DNA from: Rachycentron canadum
Lineage: Eukaryota; Chordata; Actinopteri; Carangiformes; Rachycentridae
Reading direction: 5' to 3'
DNA: 64,000 bases
NCBI GenBank assembly: GCA_038496675.1
Contig: CM076654.1
Span: 13,075,087 to 13,139,086 of the forward strand
How positions within the stretch are numbered: the first letter of the stretch is position 1; each line of letters opens with the position of its first letter. The translations under genes were made by a program, and so were the position numbers. This document shows, piece by piece, positions 47,390-60,780 of this stretch. Below the pieces are notes generated by a model. It made no database searches, was not told where the DNA came from, and worked only from the letters and a program-made list of their open reading frames with translations.

Positions 47390-47539
47390 GATGAAAAAAC
47401 CTGCAGGAAGGACAGCAATGACCACCAAGTGGGTTGTCATTTGCCTTTTACCTGAAGTTTCCATCTAGCAACTCTACCATAAAGACCTGACTAACAGAGC
47501 ACTGCTGAGATGACTGTCCTTCCTGCAGGTTTTTTCATC
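47390..47539. repeat. 26-bp perfect inverted repeat, 98-bp spacer
   Basis: Arms 47390-47415 and 47514-47539 are exact reverse complements. The 150-bp unit could be a small non-autonomous DNA transposon (MITE) with terminal inverted repeats. I see no clear target-site duplication and no relation to the neighbouring direct repeat. Confidence 0.9.
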
Positions 47540-49754
47540 TCTGCAGAGGACTTCTGAAACACCGATGGAGGGACGGTTCATTTCTTGGTCACCTCCCTGA
47601 CAAAGGTACATGTCCTAGTGACTCTTGGTTGGATGACCAAACCTTGGTAGAGTCCTGGTGGTTTTAAATTTCTTTCTTTCACAATTATCAAGGCCACTGT
47701 GCTCCTGGGAACAAAGCTTTAGAAATGTTTTCACACCCCTGCATCACCACAATTTTATCATGACAAAAATCAAGTCCAAGAATCTTAAACTTGATTTTTG
47801 TCCTGACATGTATACTGTGGGACATACTTGGTGTTGCCCAACTGCATTCAAGGACTCTGAGAATGTGAAGAAAATGCTGTGTTGTGATGAGAAAAAGAAA
47901 TATCAATCCTCTCAGGGACAAGTTAACTGGTCAGGATGGAGGGAAAGATAAAGTACTAGATCAAAGGTCAGAATACCTTTGTAAATGAAAACTTAGTTAT
48001 TGATAAAGCAGCAGTCCCCTGCAGACTACAGGAACATAAAACTAAAGGAAACTTATTTTGTTTAACTAGTGAGCTGTCCTACTCCTGCTACCAACAAATG
48101 AATCATATTTAACTCAAATCCTGACTCATTCAGTAAGAGAGATTTAGCTTCATCTTGTTCTGGCAAATAATATCTGCAGGCTATTCAGTGCTGAATTACT
48201 AATCCAATGAATTTTACACAACAATTAGCTTTGTCATTGTGCCACTCAAATCCTGCCAGCTTTGTAAATGAATGAATGGATTTTGTGAACTCTACATGTG
48301 GTTGCTGCAGTACTCTGTGTTATGGAGATTGGTTTTCTGCCTTCTGTTGCAACTCTGAAGTCTGGGACAGGATCACACATAATTACTCAGCTTTGATTGT
48401 ATTTTTAGTCATTTGTTTTATTTTCATACATAAGATCATATGTAAAGCTGCCAGGGTTCCTTTAATATACATCTCTAACTATCACATTTCCCAGAGCTCC
48501 AGACTTAATATTCAACAAACATAAAAAGAAGCTGATATTTTATGACCTTCAATAATGTCTGGAAGCACTCCTTGTCTCTGAAAGCTGGCCCAGCTCATTT
48601 CACAAATGACATCACTACAGTTACAGTATATCAAGCTATGAACAGTATTCATGCTCAAGTAACATGATCAAATTTAGACCTGAGTCCTGTCTGCAGTTCA
48701 GCTACATCAGCTGTGCATTTCCATGACCACACTGGCTCAGTCAAACGTCTATATTTATCTCTGAATGGTGAGGTGGGGTTGTGCTGGGGGTGTATTCCCA
48801 CAGCCATGAATGGGAATGATCACACCCCACTGCCCCAGTATCGCAACATTGATGGATACTAATATAAAAGTATGGGATTGTTCCTGGAGAGCATAGCACC
48901 ACACTCACACTTTGCTTGCTTTGAGGCCACAATGTGCTGGTTCAGGCTTTTAGTCTGATGTTATTAAGTTATCTTTCTGTAACGCCTGGGTGAGGCTCAC
49001 TGTATTATATTTTTGTTTCAGCACAATATCAACAAAAGAACACAGAGAAATCTTCCCACAAAAAAATCTGACAGTGCACCAGCTGTATTCAGCTCACACA
49101 GGAGACCAAACAAAGCACAATGAGTATTTCAACAGAACATGATGTTGAGACCATATATTGTTGCAGACTGCTAGATAAGGTCTTTGGTTGCCTTTATCAC
49201 AGTGTCACAGTGAGAAGGGCAGACGTAGGTCAGCTGTTTAGTTGAGGTCAGTGGGATTTCTTGGGTGGCAGCTGATGCAATGTTTGGAGGATCTTGCTGT
49301 TGCACAACTGTACTTTTGCACCAAATAGGAGGGAACGAACAATGTTCTATTCTTATTCTACTTTTTTTAGATAGCTAACCACGTAATTTTTTAAGGCTTG
49401 AAAGAAAATATGCAAGTTGTGTTGGACAGTAGTTCTGAGCTGTTCTCATCATGACAATCTCTTGTATCGATGACAGTTATGTAGGTGTGTTCACTTACAT
49501 GGGTTCCTGCCACTGACAGGAAGTGTAAATCAGAACAAATACATGACGCACCTATAGAGTTTAATCTCAGTAAATGTAAATATGGGTTTGTAAATATTGG
49601 GTTTGTTCCTAATATCAGCAAAAAGTAAAAGACATTAGTAAAATTACACGACAGTCAGAAATTCAAAATAATTAAGGGAACGGTATTTCCTAATGGACTG
49701 AAATTACCTTAGTGATTATGTGAACATTTCCTTCCACTCAAAAAATATGACAAG

Positions 49755-50066
49755 AACAAAAAACCAACACCCAGCAGCCGATCAAAATGACTGCTGCTTG
49801 AGCAAGAGCAAAAGAACAAGAGCAACTTAGTCTAATGACAGTGTTGTGACTGTAGAGTATTAAATATTAAACATCAGGCACTAAGGCAACTTCAGGAACC
49901 GGTTTTGGCTGTTGTACCAGTTGGGTCTGAAGCATGTACATTATGTTGCCTTAGCAAACCTTACACAGTGACAAAAATATTTAGGTAAATATCAGCAAAA
50001 TAGTAAAACATGAGTAAAAAATGACGTGAGAATCTAACAGCTGTAGTAAAAGTATGTGCAAATCTT
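49755..50066 (+). repeat. Dispersed direct repeat, copy 2
   Basis: Same orientation as copy 1, 3.0 kb away. A partial third copy of the 3' third (AATATCAGCAAAA, then ACAGTCAGAAA) lies just upstream at 49611-49662. Confidence 0.85.
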
Positions 50067-53000
50067 AGATGTATAATAAATATTAAATTTGACTTAAATC
50101 TAATGGATTTGTGCACTGACAATAGGTACCATGTAATATCAAGACAACCTTGGACCTCCATGATTATTCAAACTTTATTGTTGTATAGTGAATTGTACTG
50201 GTCTTGTAGGATTTAATGCAGGTTGATGTGATATTTTTTTCCTGAATGTCTGCGCTTCAGTCTGTTTTCATATAATTTGATCTATTCAAACCTGATATGA
50301 CAAAGAGTTATAATATCCACAAAGATTGTGTTGCTGTGTTTTAAATACATGGGTCTGACTTGGCCATGGAACAGGTCTACGGATGTGACACTGTCGAACA
50401 CCTCTTTTTTTCATACTTCAGTCTCACAGTGTTCATAACATTTTGGTTATAACGCTAATGAGCACATGCATTTTATATTGTTTGAAAATTCTTTATTAAT
50501 AATAACGCATTTTTAAGTGGTGGAATGAGTTGTCCTTTTGCCACACTTTATGTGTGTGATTTGATTGTGTTGAATTATACCTTGATTGCATATTGATGAA
50601 AGGGCACCCTTAAATCAGTTATGTAACTGTGTTTTCAGTAGTTCTGGTATATTCCAAATTCCTATCTTGACTATTGAATTGCCATTAGACTTATTGTTGT
50701 ATTTGTGCCCAACCCAGCCTAAATTCTATAGTGTGTTATGTAACAGCTGTCTTTTTGTTTGTCTGGGAGAAGACCGAAAATAAAAGTGTCAAGAAGCAGA
50801 AGAACCGGTCATATTACAAAAGCCCAAAATGTTTTTTGTTACGCTAGATTACCATGAGAATATGAAGGTAGTTTCAGTTTAGCTACATTAAAAAGGAAAG
50901 GAAAAAGAGAGCAAATAAAAAAGAGAGAAACAAGAGATAATCAAGTCAAGAGAAAACATAAGATAATGTAAGAAGTCTGGGGCCAATCAAAAAAACAGGA
51001 TGTACTTGTGCACATATACAATATACATTCAGCCGTTAACATTAACAGAACTTTACTAAATAAAGAGAGAGAAGACATATATTGTGTACTTTTGTGTTTA
51101 ACAATGGAGCTTTGTTTGCAAAACTTACGGTATTCAAAAGTGTTGGACCACAATTAACATCGATGCCATGATGGGGTAGAAGCTGAGTCTTTGCTGTTGA
51201 GGATAAAACTCCTGAAAGGGTCTGCTGAGGGCACTGGGCCAATGTGCATATTTTTTATGCAAATGTACATACACTTTTTTTTTAAGGCTTAGGTTATTAT
51301 TATTATTGAAATAATATTGCAGTAGGCCTGCAATATGTTACATATCACATGTCATGTAACAGATGAAGCAATATTCAAATTCTGCCACAGGCATGAATTC
51401 CAGTCTACCTGTCACAACAGAAACTTCACTAAATATTTCCTTGTTGTCAAAATATTTCACAGGTGTCCTTTGGGTGTGAATTACAAAACACAGGTAGGTT
51501 ATATAATTTGTTAATGTTAACAAGGTGGGGAGGTGTGAGGGTCTGAGTTGTGATTGGGTAATTTCCAGCCAATTGAGAAATAGTGAAACGGGAGATAATC
51601 TGGTGAGCAGCAGACTTGATACCATGGGAATGTGTTCCCCCTCTCATAACTTCAGTCACATGCAGACTGAGGAATGAAAAGCAAGCTGAAGAAGGGTGTG
51701 ATGACGATTTTAAGGGGAGTGTCTCCTTTCCACCAATAGCATGGAAGAACACACTCCTTGACAAGGCTTTGCATAACAGGCTTGCATGTGGTCTGAGGAT
51801 GAGGGTTGCATATTTCCATGCATTTATGAAAACAATTTAATCTCTACTAATCTACTAATATAATCCAGATAACCAATGGTGTGCGTGTCAAGCCAACTTT
51901 GACTTTTTTCCCACAATGAAAAAAACCTTTTAGCTCACAGTAACTGTTCAAAAGAGGAAACAATGGGTGTTAATAAAAGAAGCCGTGAGCAGCAGAAAGC
52001 TAAATCAAGGGGCATCTCTGCATGCAATTAATGTAAAGTAACAAAAAGTAATTTTGCCCATATATAGTGTGTGGCACTGCAAGCTGTAAAGAATAAACCA
52101 CAGAATTGGGCCTCACAAAGGACAGTAAAGTATCTTGTCTAGAAAGTCAAGCAGTCAGATAAACAGCACCCAGTGATCTTTTATCCACCAGTGATCATGT
52201 GCCACAAATATTTGGAGAGAATTGTCTTTGCCTTTAGTTGGTGTTATGGTTGTCAGGAAGCAAGGGGAGAATAAGAGTGGACTGATTTGCAACAATGCAG
52301 AGTTGACCGCTGACCTGAGGTGCAAAGGTTCATGTTCAGCACCCTAAGGACCACCCCCAGTTCAACAGAGCATCTCAGATATCCAGTATTATATTTTGAC
52401 TTGTAGTAAAAAATTATGAAATGCTGTTGCCTGAACCATTCACATTGACAAACAACAGAAAAATGACAACTGTCTTTTATATGAAAAAAAACCCCAAAAT
52501 GCTATACTGTCATGTTCTTACAGATAAAGTGCAGTTACTGTGCACCTCAATGATAAAATCTAATTTTTTGTTTGAGACCAGCAGCTGAGGTTCATGACAG
52601 AGGCAGCTGAATACTGTTTTATACTGCCACCTGCTGAAAACGTGGTGTGAAACACCTCCACCAGTCAACTGAAGCTGAAATTATGTGTATTACGTTTCCT
52701 TTTTGATTTGCTTTTATGAGTTTAGAGTTTATATATATATAACATTTTTATATATATAAAAAAAACATTGTGACACATTGATTCACATTTTATGGCTAAT
52801 AAATTCCATTATCCAGACATAGACACATAGACAGTAATAAATGTTTTTTATGTATACGTCATTGTATTTGGAAATATACAAGTTGTGTCCTCAAAAAATA
52901 TCACTGTATCAAAAATAAGTTTTCCAAAGACCCAAAATAAATTAGAATACTGAAAACAACGAAACACTGTTGCCACACAAACATACTTTCATGACAATGT

Positions 53001-53539
53001 CCACTTATATTATATCGCTGACAGACAGTCAGATGCTCTGTTCAAAACAATTTCCCAACAAAGTTTAAATCTTGTTTATGAAAACTAGGTTTTTGTAAAC
53101 ACAAGAAACACAGGGGATGTTCAATGCAGAAACAAAGTTAACAGAGCTCTGGCAGAGAGTACCTGCACCTTTGTAAATTTAACTGCTAGAAAGCAACAAG
53201 ATAACTTTAACTGAAGGTGTTACAGTGTGATATGAGACAAGACATGAGGTAACAGTCCAAGGTAAGTAAAATGTAGTAAACTTGAACACAACAGTCAACT
53301 CCCAACCATACTGTCGATGGTGAGCGCTGTTCCTTCTCCTTTGAAAACAGAAGACTCAACTCGATTGTGGGACGAGTTGTCAGCCGACAGTCACTGTACA
53401 GCACCCAGCTCTTCACTATGTCTTCAACACTGTCAACAGCGTTGATGCTTTGGAGGAGCACAGAACTGCGAACAAAATATTATTCCACAGGCCTTTGCCT
53501 ATAGCCCCTTTGCCACTGCAATTTTGCTTTTAATATCAC

Positions 53540-55059
53540 TCAGCGCTTGTCCCGTCTTTTGTCCATTTCCTTTTGAATCCGAGCCTCCAGAGCTGCTCTC
53601 ATGGCTGAATCCAAGATGTTCTTTTCTGCCACACGTTCCACTACCTTCTCAGGCTTATCACCCTTTGGAAACAGAAAGAACATGAGAAATTAATATTTAC
53701 CAATTACCAAACAAAATATTAGTAGATCACAGAACACAAATGCCAGAGACATCAGACAAAAGGATGTCCATTAACCTTGTGCACAAGGAAGGATGTAATG
53801 GTACCAGAGTCCGCCAGATAGTCAAGCCAGAAAAGTTCAGCCCCATGGGTCTCAGTCTCTGTGCTCGACCCACTCTCGTTCCACTCTTCAGCCTCAGCAC
53901 CAGCCCCTGACTCTGATCCATCTGAAAAAGGAGCGTATTACATACTCTTTACTCTATTCACTAGATATATTATGATCAGCAGAAACCAACAAACACACAT
54001 CAATCTTACATCTTCGACGTGGATGGTACACTTGGATGTCAGGTCGACGGGGTCGTCTCGGGGTTGTAGTGTGTCTTCGCCGCTGAAGCTCTTTGGCCTG
54101 CTTCACCTCTTTGTCATAGTCATCTCTTGAAGAGGGAATTGACATTTTGTTATTGCTTAGTAATGTACAATATACCACAAAAAATGTTACAAGCAATCTC
54201 CAACCTTCTTATTAAGTTGGTTAGAGCAAGTGTATAATATTTTAGTTTTACTGTGCATAAGGATAATCATGATGAAATTCTGTTTCCCTAACAAAAAAAA
54301 TAAATGCTCTCCAAAACATACTAACACTTAATCTATTTCTACAGTCTACTATTGCACTTGGTCCAATAGTGTTCAGAGAGTATATTGTGGACATAGTACT
54401 GTAGAGGAATTGGTTTACTTAAGTAAATTTTATTATTACAAAATGCATTTCCCTCATGTAACCAAGTTGTGTGAGAAATAAGCACCGATGTCTTGGACTA
54501 ATTGTACATTTGCAGTATTAAGGTCGCACTCAATGCCCCAGAAATCTGACACAACTAATACCAATCAGCATCACATGACTAAATAACTTCGCCACCTCCT
54601 GTAATAGCTGCATCTGAAAACAATACGAGACTTGTATTCAGCCCATCACGATATAGAAACACACAAATAAGTTGGACTCTTATTTCAATAAAGACCTGTT
54701 TTGTTTGGCATCCAGTGTCCTGGATCAAGGATAACTTTGGCCTGTACGACCTTTACTTATTTTTCAACTTTGTGGGTGTAAAAGTGCGCATATCGATTAT
54801 TATCTGCTCTAAATATGAACCTTTCTCCGCCATAAGCTCAACATCTAACAAAAAAGTGAAGCTGCAGCTGGAGATTTTATGGCTGGATGTTGTGAAGTAG
54901 CTGCTATGCTATCTGCTAGCAATTAGCTAACGGTAGTTAAGGAAATCACCTCGCAATCTGGTTCCTCCGGATATGGTGCAGGAAACCGTGGCTCATATCC
55001 AAACGCCCCCCAGGTTTATACTTCAGCTCATGAGTTTCATCGTCTCTCAAAATGTCCAT
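53540..55059 (-). CDS. c2orf68: UPF0561 protein, C2orf68 homologue
   Basis: A conserved vertebrate protein of unknown function. Exons in transcript order: 55059-54950, 54125-54010, 53921-53776, 53662-53540; 164 residues (human recalled as 166). The N-terminus has KPGGRLDMSHGFLHHIRRNQ, nearly identical to human. A basic segment, DDYDKEVKQAKELQRRRHT, follows, and then PRRPRRPDIQVYHPRRR. The middle is acidic and Ser-rich. Next come a short hydrophobic FWLDYLADSGTITSFLVHK and a charged C-terminal helix (AALEARIQKEMDKRRDKR). No enzyme motif, signal peptide or membrane span is visible. Junctions are GT-AG and phase-checked. It diverges from usp39, whose start codon is 462 bp away, as expected for human 2p11. 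No clear polyadenylation signal was spotted. Confidence 0.93.
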
Positions 55060-55521
55060 TTTGCTAGACGAACTCCAATATGGTGACAGTACTTAGGGGC
55101 TAATGACACATATGATTGCTACAAGTCTCAATCAGAGCACTGACAAAAAGCTACATGCTAGCTAATGGAAATTTGTTGTCCAACTGTAAAACTCCCGAGG
55201 TTCACACATTAAAACTATCTAAAAATAGACACAGTTTTAAAATGAAATTTTACCAAACGCACCTTAACACAAAAGAAACCACATGTGACAAGACAGTCAA
55301 TAAAAAAAAACAGCAGGTTATACTCTCAGAAAAATGCGAGTAACCATGTTTAGCACTGGACAGCTCAGGCATCCGTGTCGCTCCAAACTCCGGGATAGGT
55401 TTTTGTGGGTTTACAAACACCGCGAGTTTCGACGCGCACGGTGCGAGACCCATTCATCTACTGCAGATAAACTTGTGCCTTGTTTGTTGTTTTGGCATTA
55501 AATCACAAGCTGGTTGCTGCG
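55060..55521. promoter_or_regulatory. Divergent promoter of C2orf68 homologue and usp39
   Basis: 462 bp between the two start codons, including both 5' UTRs. The usp39 side is CpG-rich around 55370-55445. No TATA box was seen. GCTAGCTAA-type words occur here and in the first introns of both genes. Confidence 0.75.
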
Positions 55522-58500
55522 ATGGTTTCTCTGAAGCGAGAAAGAGAGGCTGAAGTTGACGACGATGACAGTGATGACGGAGGTAAGTTTATTTACCTAC
55601 GACTCAGACAGACTCAGCCTTATGTCCTACGTTTGGTTAGCCAGTAGCTAAGTTACTAGCAGCTAACATGAGCTGCGTTTGATTTCTCCAGAGTTTTGAC
55701 CAGGTGTACAGGGGCGACTCGCCCAATAACTCCTCCATGAGGGTTAAAAAGCCGCCACAATAAAACACCGCCCTTCCAACGTACACCGTGTGTCAAAACC
55801 AACATAAATTAAACGCTATGTTAGCTAGCATATTTAGCTAGCTTCCCCCCAAATGATGATAATCTGGACTCATATCGCTTGTTGTTTCCATTTATGTTAC
55901 AGTGACAGCCAAAATAGGACGGGGACGAGTAGTAGAAGACCAGAGAAGCCGCCACTGCCCTTATCTTGACACCATAAACAGGCAAGTTAAAGTTGAATGT
56001 GCACGGCTAATGTTACTGCTAAATGCTAGTCGTCGCTGTTTGTCTCTATAGTCCTGCTTTTGAGTCCCAGTTTTCTCTGTAAATTCACCAGGAGTGTGCT
56101 GGACTTTGACTTTGAGAAGCTCTGCTCCATCTCTCTCTCCCATATCAATGTCTACGCCTGTCTTATATGTGGGAAATACTTTCAAGGTAGGTGGATTTAT
56201 AACATTTCACCCAGAATCAAACTGTGCTGTGCTGGGACTGTTTCACTGTATATTTCCTTGTAGGTAGAGGTCTTAAGTCCCATGCCTACACTCACAGCGT
56301 TCAGTTTACCCATCACGTGTTCCTCAACCTGCACACTCTCAAGTTTTACTGTCTGCCAGACAACTATGAGATCATTGACTCTTCACTAGAGGATATCACT
56401 GTGAGTAAAACCATGGTTATATCATCATGTATTCTTGTGCTTTTGATACAAACTTGGAATGGATGAAGAAATGAATATGAGCTATATTTATAATATACAG
56501 TGGACTGATCTGTTCGCTAGTTTGCTTATTATTACAAAAGGGCATAGTTGAAATATTAGATTGAATATCCTGGTATATAAGGTTACATCCTAACTGAGTC
56601 ATACTATAACTACCTGTCCTTACTGGATTCAGCGAACAATAAATTACTAAATGGCTGATTCACAAGATAAAAATGGTTAAAATTTTGAAGCAGTTCTATT
56701 AATAATGTGCCATATGCCACTAACAACATTGTATTGTCAATGCTGAGGTTTGATTTTTGACAGTATTTCCAGGCTCTAGTTATGTGTAATTGATTTGTTG
56801 ATACCTTTTTTTCCTACAGTATGTGCTAAAGCCAACTTTCACCAAGCAGCACATTGCAGGGCTGGACAAGCAAGGAAAACTGTACAGAGCCTACGATGGT
56901 ACAACATACCTGCCAGGCATTGTAGGTCTCAACAATATCAAAGCCAATGACTACGCCAATGTGGTGTTACAGGTATGAAAAGCAATTGCAGTGGACCTTA
57001 TTTGGATTTAGTCAGATGTTTTAAATAATAATAATACCAGCTATTTCATATTTCCTTTTTCTTCCTAGGCTTTTTCAAATGTCCCGCCTTTGCGAAACTA
57101 CTTCCTGGAGGAGGAAAACTACAGAGGAATCCGTCGGCCACCAGGGGACATCATGTTCCTCTTGGTGCAGAGGTTTGGTGAGTTGATGCGCAAACTTTGG
57201 AATCCAAGAAACTTCAAGGCCCATGTGTCTCCCCATGAGATGCTGCAGGCGGTGGTGCTGTGCAGCAAGAAGAACTTCCAAATTACCAAGCAAGGTAAAA
57301 TGTGTGATGCAACACATTGTAGTACTGAACAATAATTAGGCATATCAAATTATCAAGTAGTTTTTCAACACATGCTGCACCATGAAGAATACAAGGGTGT
57401 GGTCCTGATTGTTTTGTGCTCTGCAGGAGATGCTGTGGACTTCATGACATGGTTCCTGAATGCTCTGCATGGCGCTCTTGGGGGCACAAAGAAAAAGCCA
57501 TGTAAGTAGGAGGAAAAATTGAGGTTTTATCCCTATAAAATCATTATAAAAAAAAAAAAAACCACAGGGTATTTGATGTGTTAATTGTACATTTACCAGT
57601 CAAAGAGGAAAGTGGAATATAAATTCGTATTAGATCAGCTGTTTTTTTTCTTTTTTTTGCTCTAAGGCTTATTTTTTGTACAATGAGAACTAACCCATGC
57701 CCTCATGTCTCTCTTCCATTATAGCAATCATCACTAAAGCGTTTCAGGGATCCATGCGAATCTTTTCCAAGAAACTTCCACACCCAGATTTAGTAAGTTT
57801 GCTGCTTAATAGTAGCTCAATAGTATGTGACAAAGGGAGACCACATATCTGCCCTGTTTAGACCCTGCATTAAGATGCGTCTTCAGAGATCCGATCACAA
57901 GTGGTCTGCTCTTAGTGTGTCTGTTTCTAAAGTGATCAGATCTCATGTCCCAGCTTTATATGAAAATAAACAAGTATTCAGTATTGCTTTCAGCCAATCT
58001 GACAGGGTGAGTCGTCAGTGTGCTTGTGTAAGTGGGAGAGCTAGCAAGAGGACACTAAGGGGTTGAGGGAGAGCACTACACAGCCCTACAAAGAAATATG
58101 CTTTTATTAGAAATATTAAAATATTTTCAGTTCATCACAAAACAGTTTGTTTTAATTGGACTGAGGATGTCGGCAGAGGAGGCAGCCTCTTAAACTGGCC
58201 ACGAGACATTTCAACACCTTTTATACATTCAAGCTGCTAAAAGAATTTCGTCACATGCGGCCTGGACTGAATGGGTCCTGGGTGTGACTGTACTTAGAGC
58301 TGTGATCTGGAACAAATGTTATTACCAGGTCTGAACTGATAAATGTATCAATTAAGTAAATGACAAAACATGGAATACAATAGGAGGAGTGTGTCTGTGC
58401 CAAACAAAATACAAATAAATGACAATGCCAGACTAAGAGAGGGAGAGGTCTGCTTTTTGGCCTCCAGGGCCCGGCCTACTTAGGTGTGTTGCATCGCTGA

Positions 58501-60400
58501 CAAGGTCCACCCATTAATTTTAAGAAACAAACACACAGCCAACCAAAACAGAAGGACAGCATATTAATTATTCTTTTAAATTACTTAAACAAAGTGATTG
58601 ACCACAGATGAAATGAACTTCTGAACTTATTTTCTTATCAAAATTGAACCTCAGGTATGAGGCAAATGGCAGAGTGAAAAAATTATGAATTTTCTTTGAC
58701 AGAATTCACATGGCGTTTTCTAAATTATTTTACAGCTACCAGAAGAGAAAGAAGCATTGCTGGTGACAGAGGAGTACCAGGAGCAGATGTCAGAATCCAC
58801 CTTCCTGTTTCTGACTCTTGACCTCCCAACAGCTCCACTGTACAAGGATGAGAAGGAGCAGCTTATTATCCCGCAGGTCCCTCTCTTCAACATCCTGGGC
58901 AAGTTCAATGGCAGCACAGAGAAGGTACAGATCTTATGGTCTTTGATTAATCAGTCATCTGTATTAAAAACATTTACTTGACAGACTGGATTGTAATGTT
59001 TTGACATAGTCATAACTAAAACTAACTAAACTAAATCTGCTTTTATTCAGATGGCAGGTATTAATAAAGCAAACACATTATCTCTGCTCACTTTGTCTCA
59101 TTTACATTCAGGAATACAAAACCTACAAAGAGAATTTTCTCAAAAGGTTCCAGTTGACCAAACTGCCTCCGTACCTAATTTTTTGCATCAAAAGATTCAC
59201 CAAGAACAACTTCTTTGTGGAAAAGAACCCGACAATTGTCAACTTTCCTATCACGTAAGTATACATACTGTAAAACAAGGTACCTAGGCTTTATTCAAAG
59301 TGTCTGATGTCATGAAGTTAATGCTGACATTAGTAATATATGGTTGCAATAATTTTGATGAGACTCTTAAGAAGTGATGTCAGGGTTGTGAGTATTTTGC
59401 CCTCGTGTATACTTGTTTGTATGATGACTTTGTTTTGTCCTATTTATTTCAATAGGAATGTAGATCTTCGTGAGTACTTGACAGAAGAAGCTCAAGCCAC
59501 AGAGAAGAACACAACTTATGACCTTGTCGCCAACATAGTGCATGATGGGAAACCCACTGAGGGAGCGTACAGAATACATGTTCTGCATCATGTAGGCTGC
59601 AAGCAGATATTTCTGAAATTAATTTCTTATATCCTTCACCACAAACAACCTACCAGATACATTAAATTATGTTTGTGAGGTTCAAATTTCATCACTGACC
59701 ATCTGTTTATATCTTTGTATTTGATCAGGGAACTGGAAAGTGGTATGAAATGCAGGACCTACAGGTGATTGACATTCTCCCCCAGATGATCACGCTATCA
59801 GAGGCCTACATCCAGGCAAGTCCTCCCACTGTAAACGTTGCCTTTCCATGCACCTTTCATCTGATGGCATTTACAACTTGCTCATATGTCTTTCAAGTTC
59901 AGTACAATCTTCAGTCCACCAGGCAGGTGTAGCTTCTGACTGTGGTATGGATTATTTAGGGTGTATTTCACTAATGCTTGTGAGCCAAAGTAGTGATCTC
60001 AAATAAATAAAAAGGAAAATAACCTAGTATTTACAATGTGCAGGTTCATGCCCTTAACAGCTACTGGAGGGAATTAAAACAATCTGGTGCTTCAGAAGTG
60101 ATTTTTAGGTGATTTCAGAACATCAAGAACAAATTTAATGGGGAATGAATCCATGTAACTTCATAGTAAAAGAGGTAATGACAGATTATTAGGAGTTTCA
60201 GTAGAAAGATGTTGTTAGCAGCTTTCAAAACACTGTATTTGCTGGATCTTATTTCATACCAAGTCAAAGTTTTAAATGATTATATATTAAAATGGTCATT
60301 TAACCCAACAACAGCCCTACAGTTTGATAATTTTATTTTTCTCTCCTAGATCTGGAAGAGACAAGAGAGTGATGACACAAACAACCATACAGGGGTGTAA
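55522..60400 (+). CDS. usp39: USP39 / SAD1, inactive ubiquitin-specific protease of the spliceosome
   Basis: A U4/U6.U5 tri-snRNP component needed for pre-mRNA splicing. Exons: 55522-55582, 55903-55981, 56092-56186, 56264-56400, 56820-56972, 57069-57294, 57427-57501, 57725-57792, 58736-58924, 59112-59254, 59456-59591, 59729-59815, 60350-60400; 499 residues. Human is recalled as 565, and the difference is a shorter basic N-terminus here. A ZnF-UBP domain (about 37-140) shows RHCPYLD, CLICGKYFQGRGLKSHAY and HHVFLNLHTLKFYCLPDN. The USP-like domain (about 155-490) has Asn-Asp-Tyr-Ala (NDYANVVLQAF) where active USPs have the catalytic Cys, so it is catalytically dead, as known for the family. Two introns use GC donors: GCAAGT at 55982 and at 59816. 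The last exon ends IWKRQESDDTNNHTGV. Polyadenylation signals lie at 60453-60458 and 60577-60582. It converges on sftpb. Confidence 0.97.
57793..58735 (+). other. usp39 intron 8
   Basis: 943 bp, the largest usp39 intron. Its text looks like decayed repeat around 57840-58080, but I cannot name a family. No coding exon seen. Confidence 0.5.
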
Positions 60401-60576
60401 CTCAGACAGGACTTTGTGCTGTCACCATTTGAAAAACGAACTGGTGATTGAAAATAAAGCGGCAAGAGGGCATCAGGACATTTTCTTTATATCCACAAAA
60501 AAAAAAAAAGCCAAGAAATGTAAATGTCTCCATGTTTTTTTCACTGTTTTATCTTTTTACTGAGTAGACGTTTCTA

Positions 60577-60582
60577 AATAAA
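60577..60582 (+). terminator. usp39: usp39 polyadenylation signal
   Basis: AATAAA, 177 nt after the usp39 stop. An upstream AATAAA at 60453-60458 is an alternative. Confidence 0.65.
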
Positions 60583-60774
60583 CAAGCTCCAGGACACATG
60601 TCTCTGTCTGTATGTTGAAGTTCAATAACAAGCCTTGATTTATTTTAGTTATAGCAGGTTGTATGTGATAGTAAGATAACATGATAAGCAGCTTGGCAGC
60701 CAAGTTGAGTAGGTAATATTTATTGCCCAAATTGTCTTATACATTCTGAGAGTTCATTTCAAAGCATCAAGTTT

Positions 60775-60780
60775 TTTATT
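60775..60780 (-). terminator. sftpb: sftpb polyadenylation signal (candidate)
   Basis: AATAAA on the minus strand, 304 nt after the stop. Further minus-strand signals lie at 60719-60724 and 60639-60644. The two convergent genes' ends lie within about 200 bp. Confidence 0.5.

Larger units (their letters stand above)
45078..53539. other. Gene-poor interval
   Basis: No open frame here resembles a known protein or is supported by splice sites. It holds the direct repeat at 46754-47031 and 49755-50066, the inverted repeat at 47390-47539, and the C2orf68 3' UTR near the right end. In human, GGCX, VAMP8, VAMP5, RNF181 and TMEM150A lie between MAT2A and C2orf68; I see none of them here. Confidence 0.6.

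Noticed and set aside
48276..48524. Cys-rich 82-codon frame
   Set aside because: No family match, no signal peptide cleavage pattern, no splice context; chance frame in AT-rich DNA.
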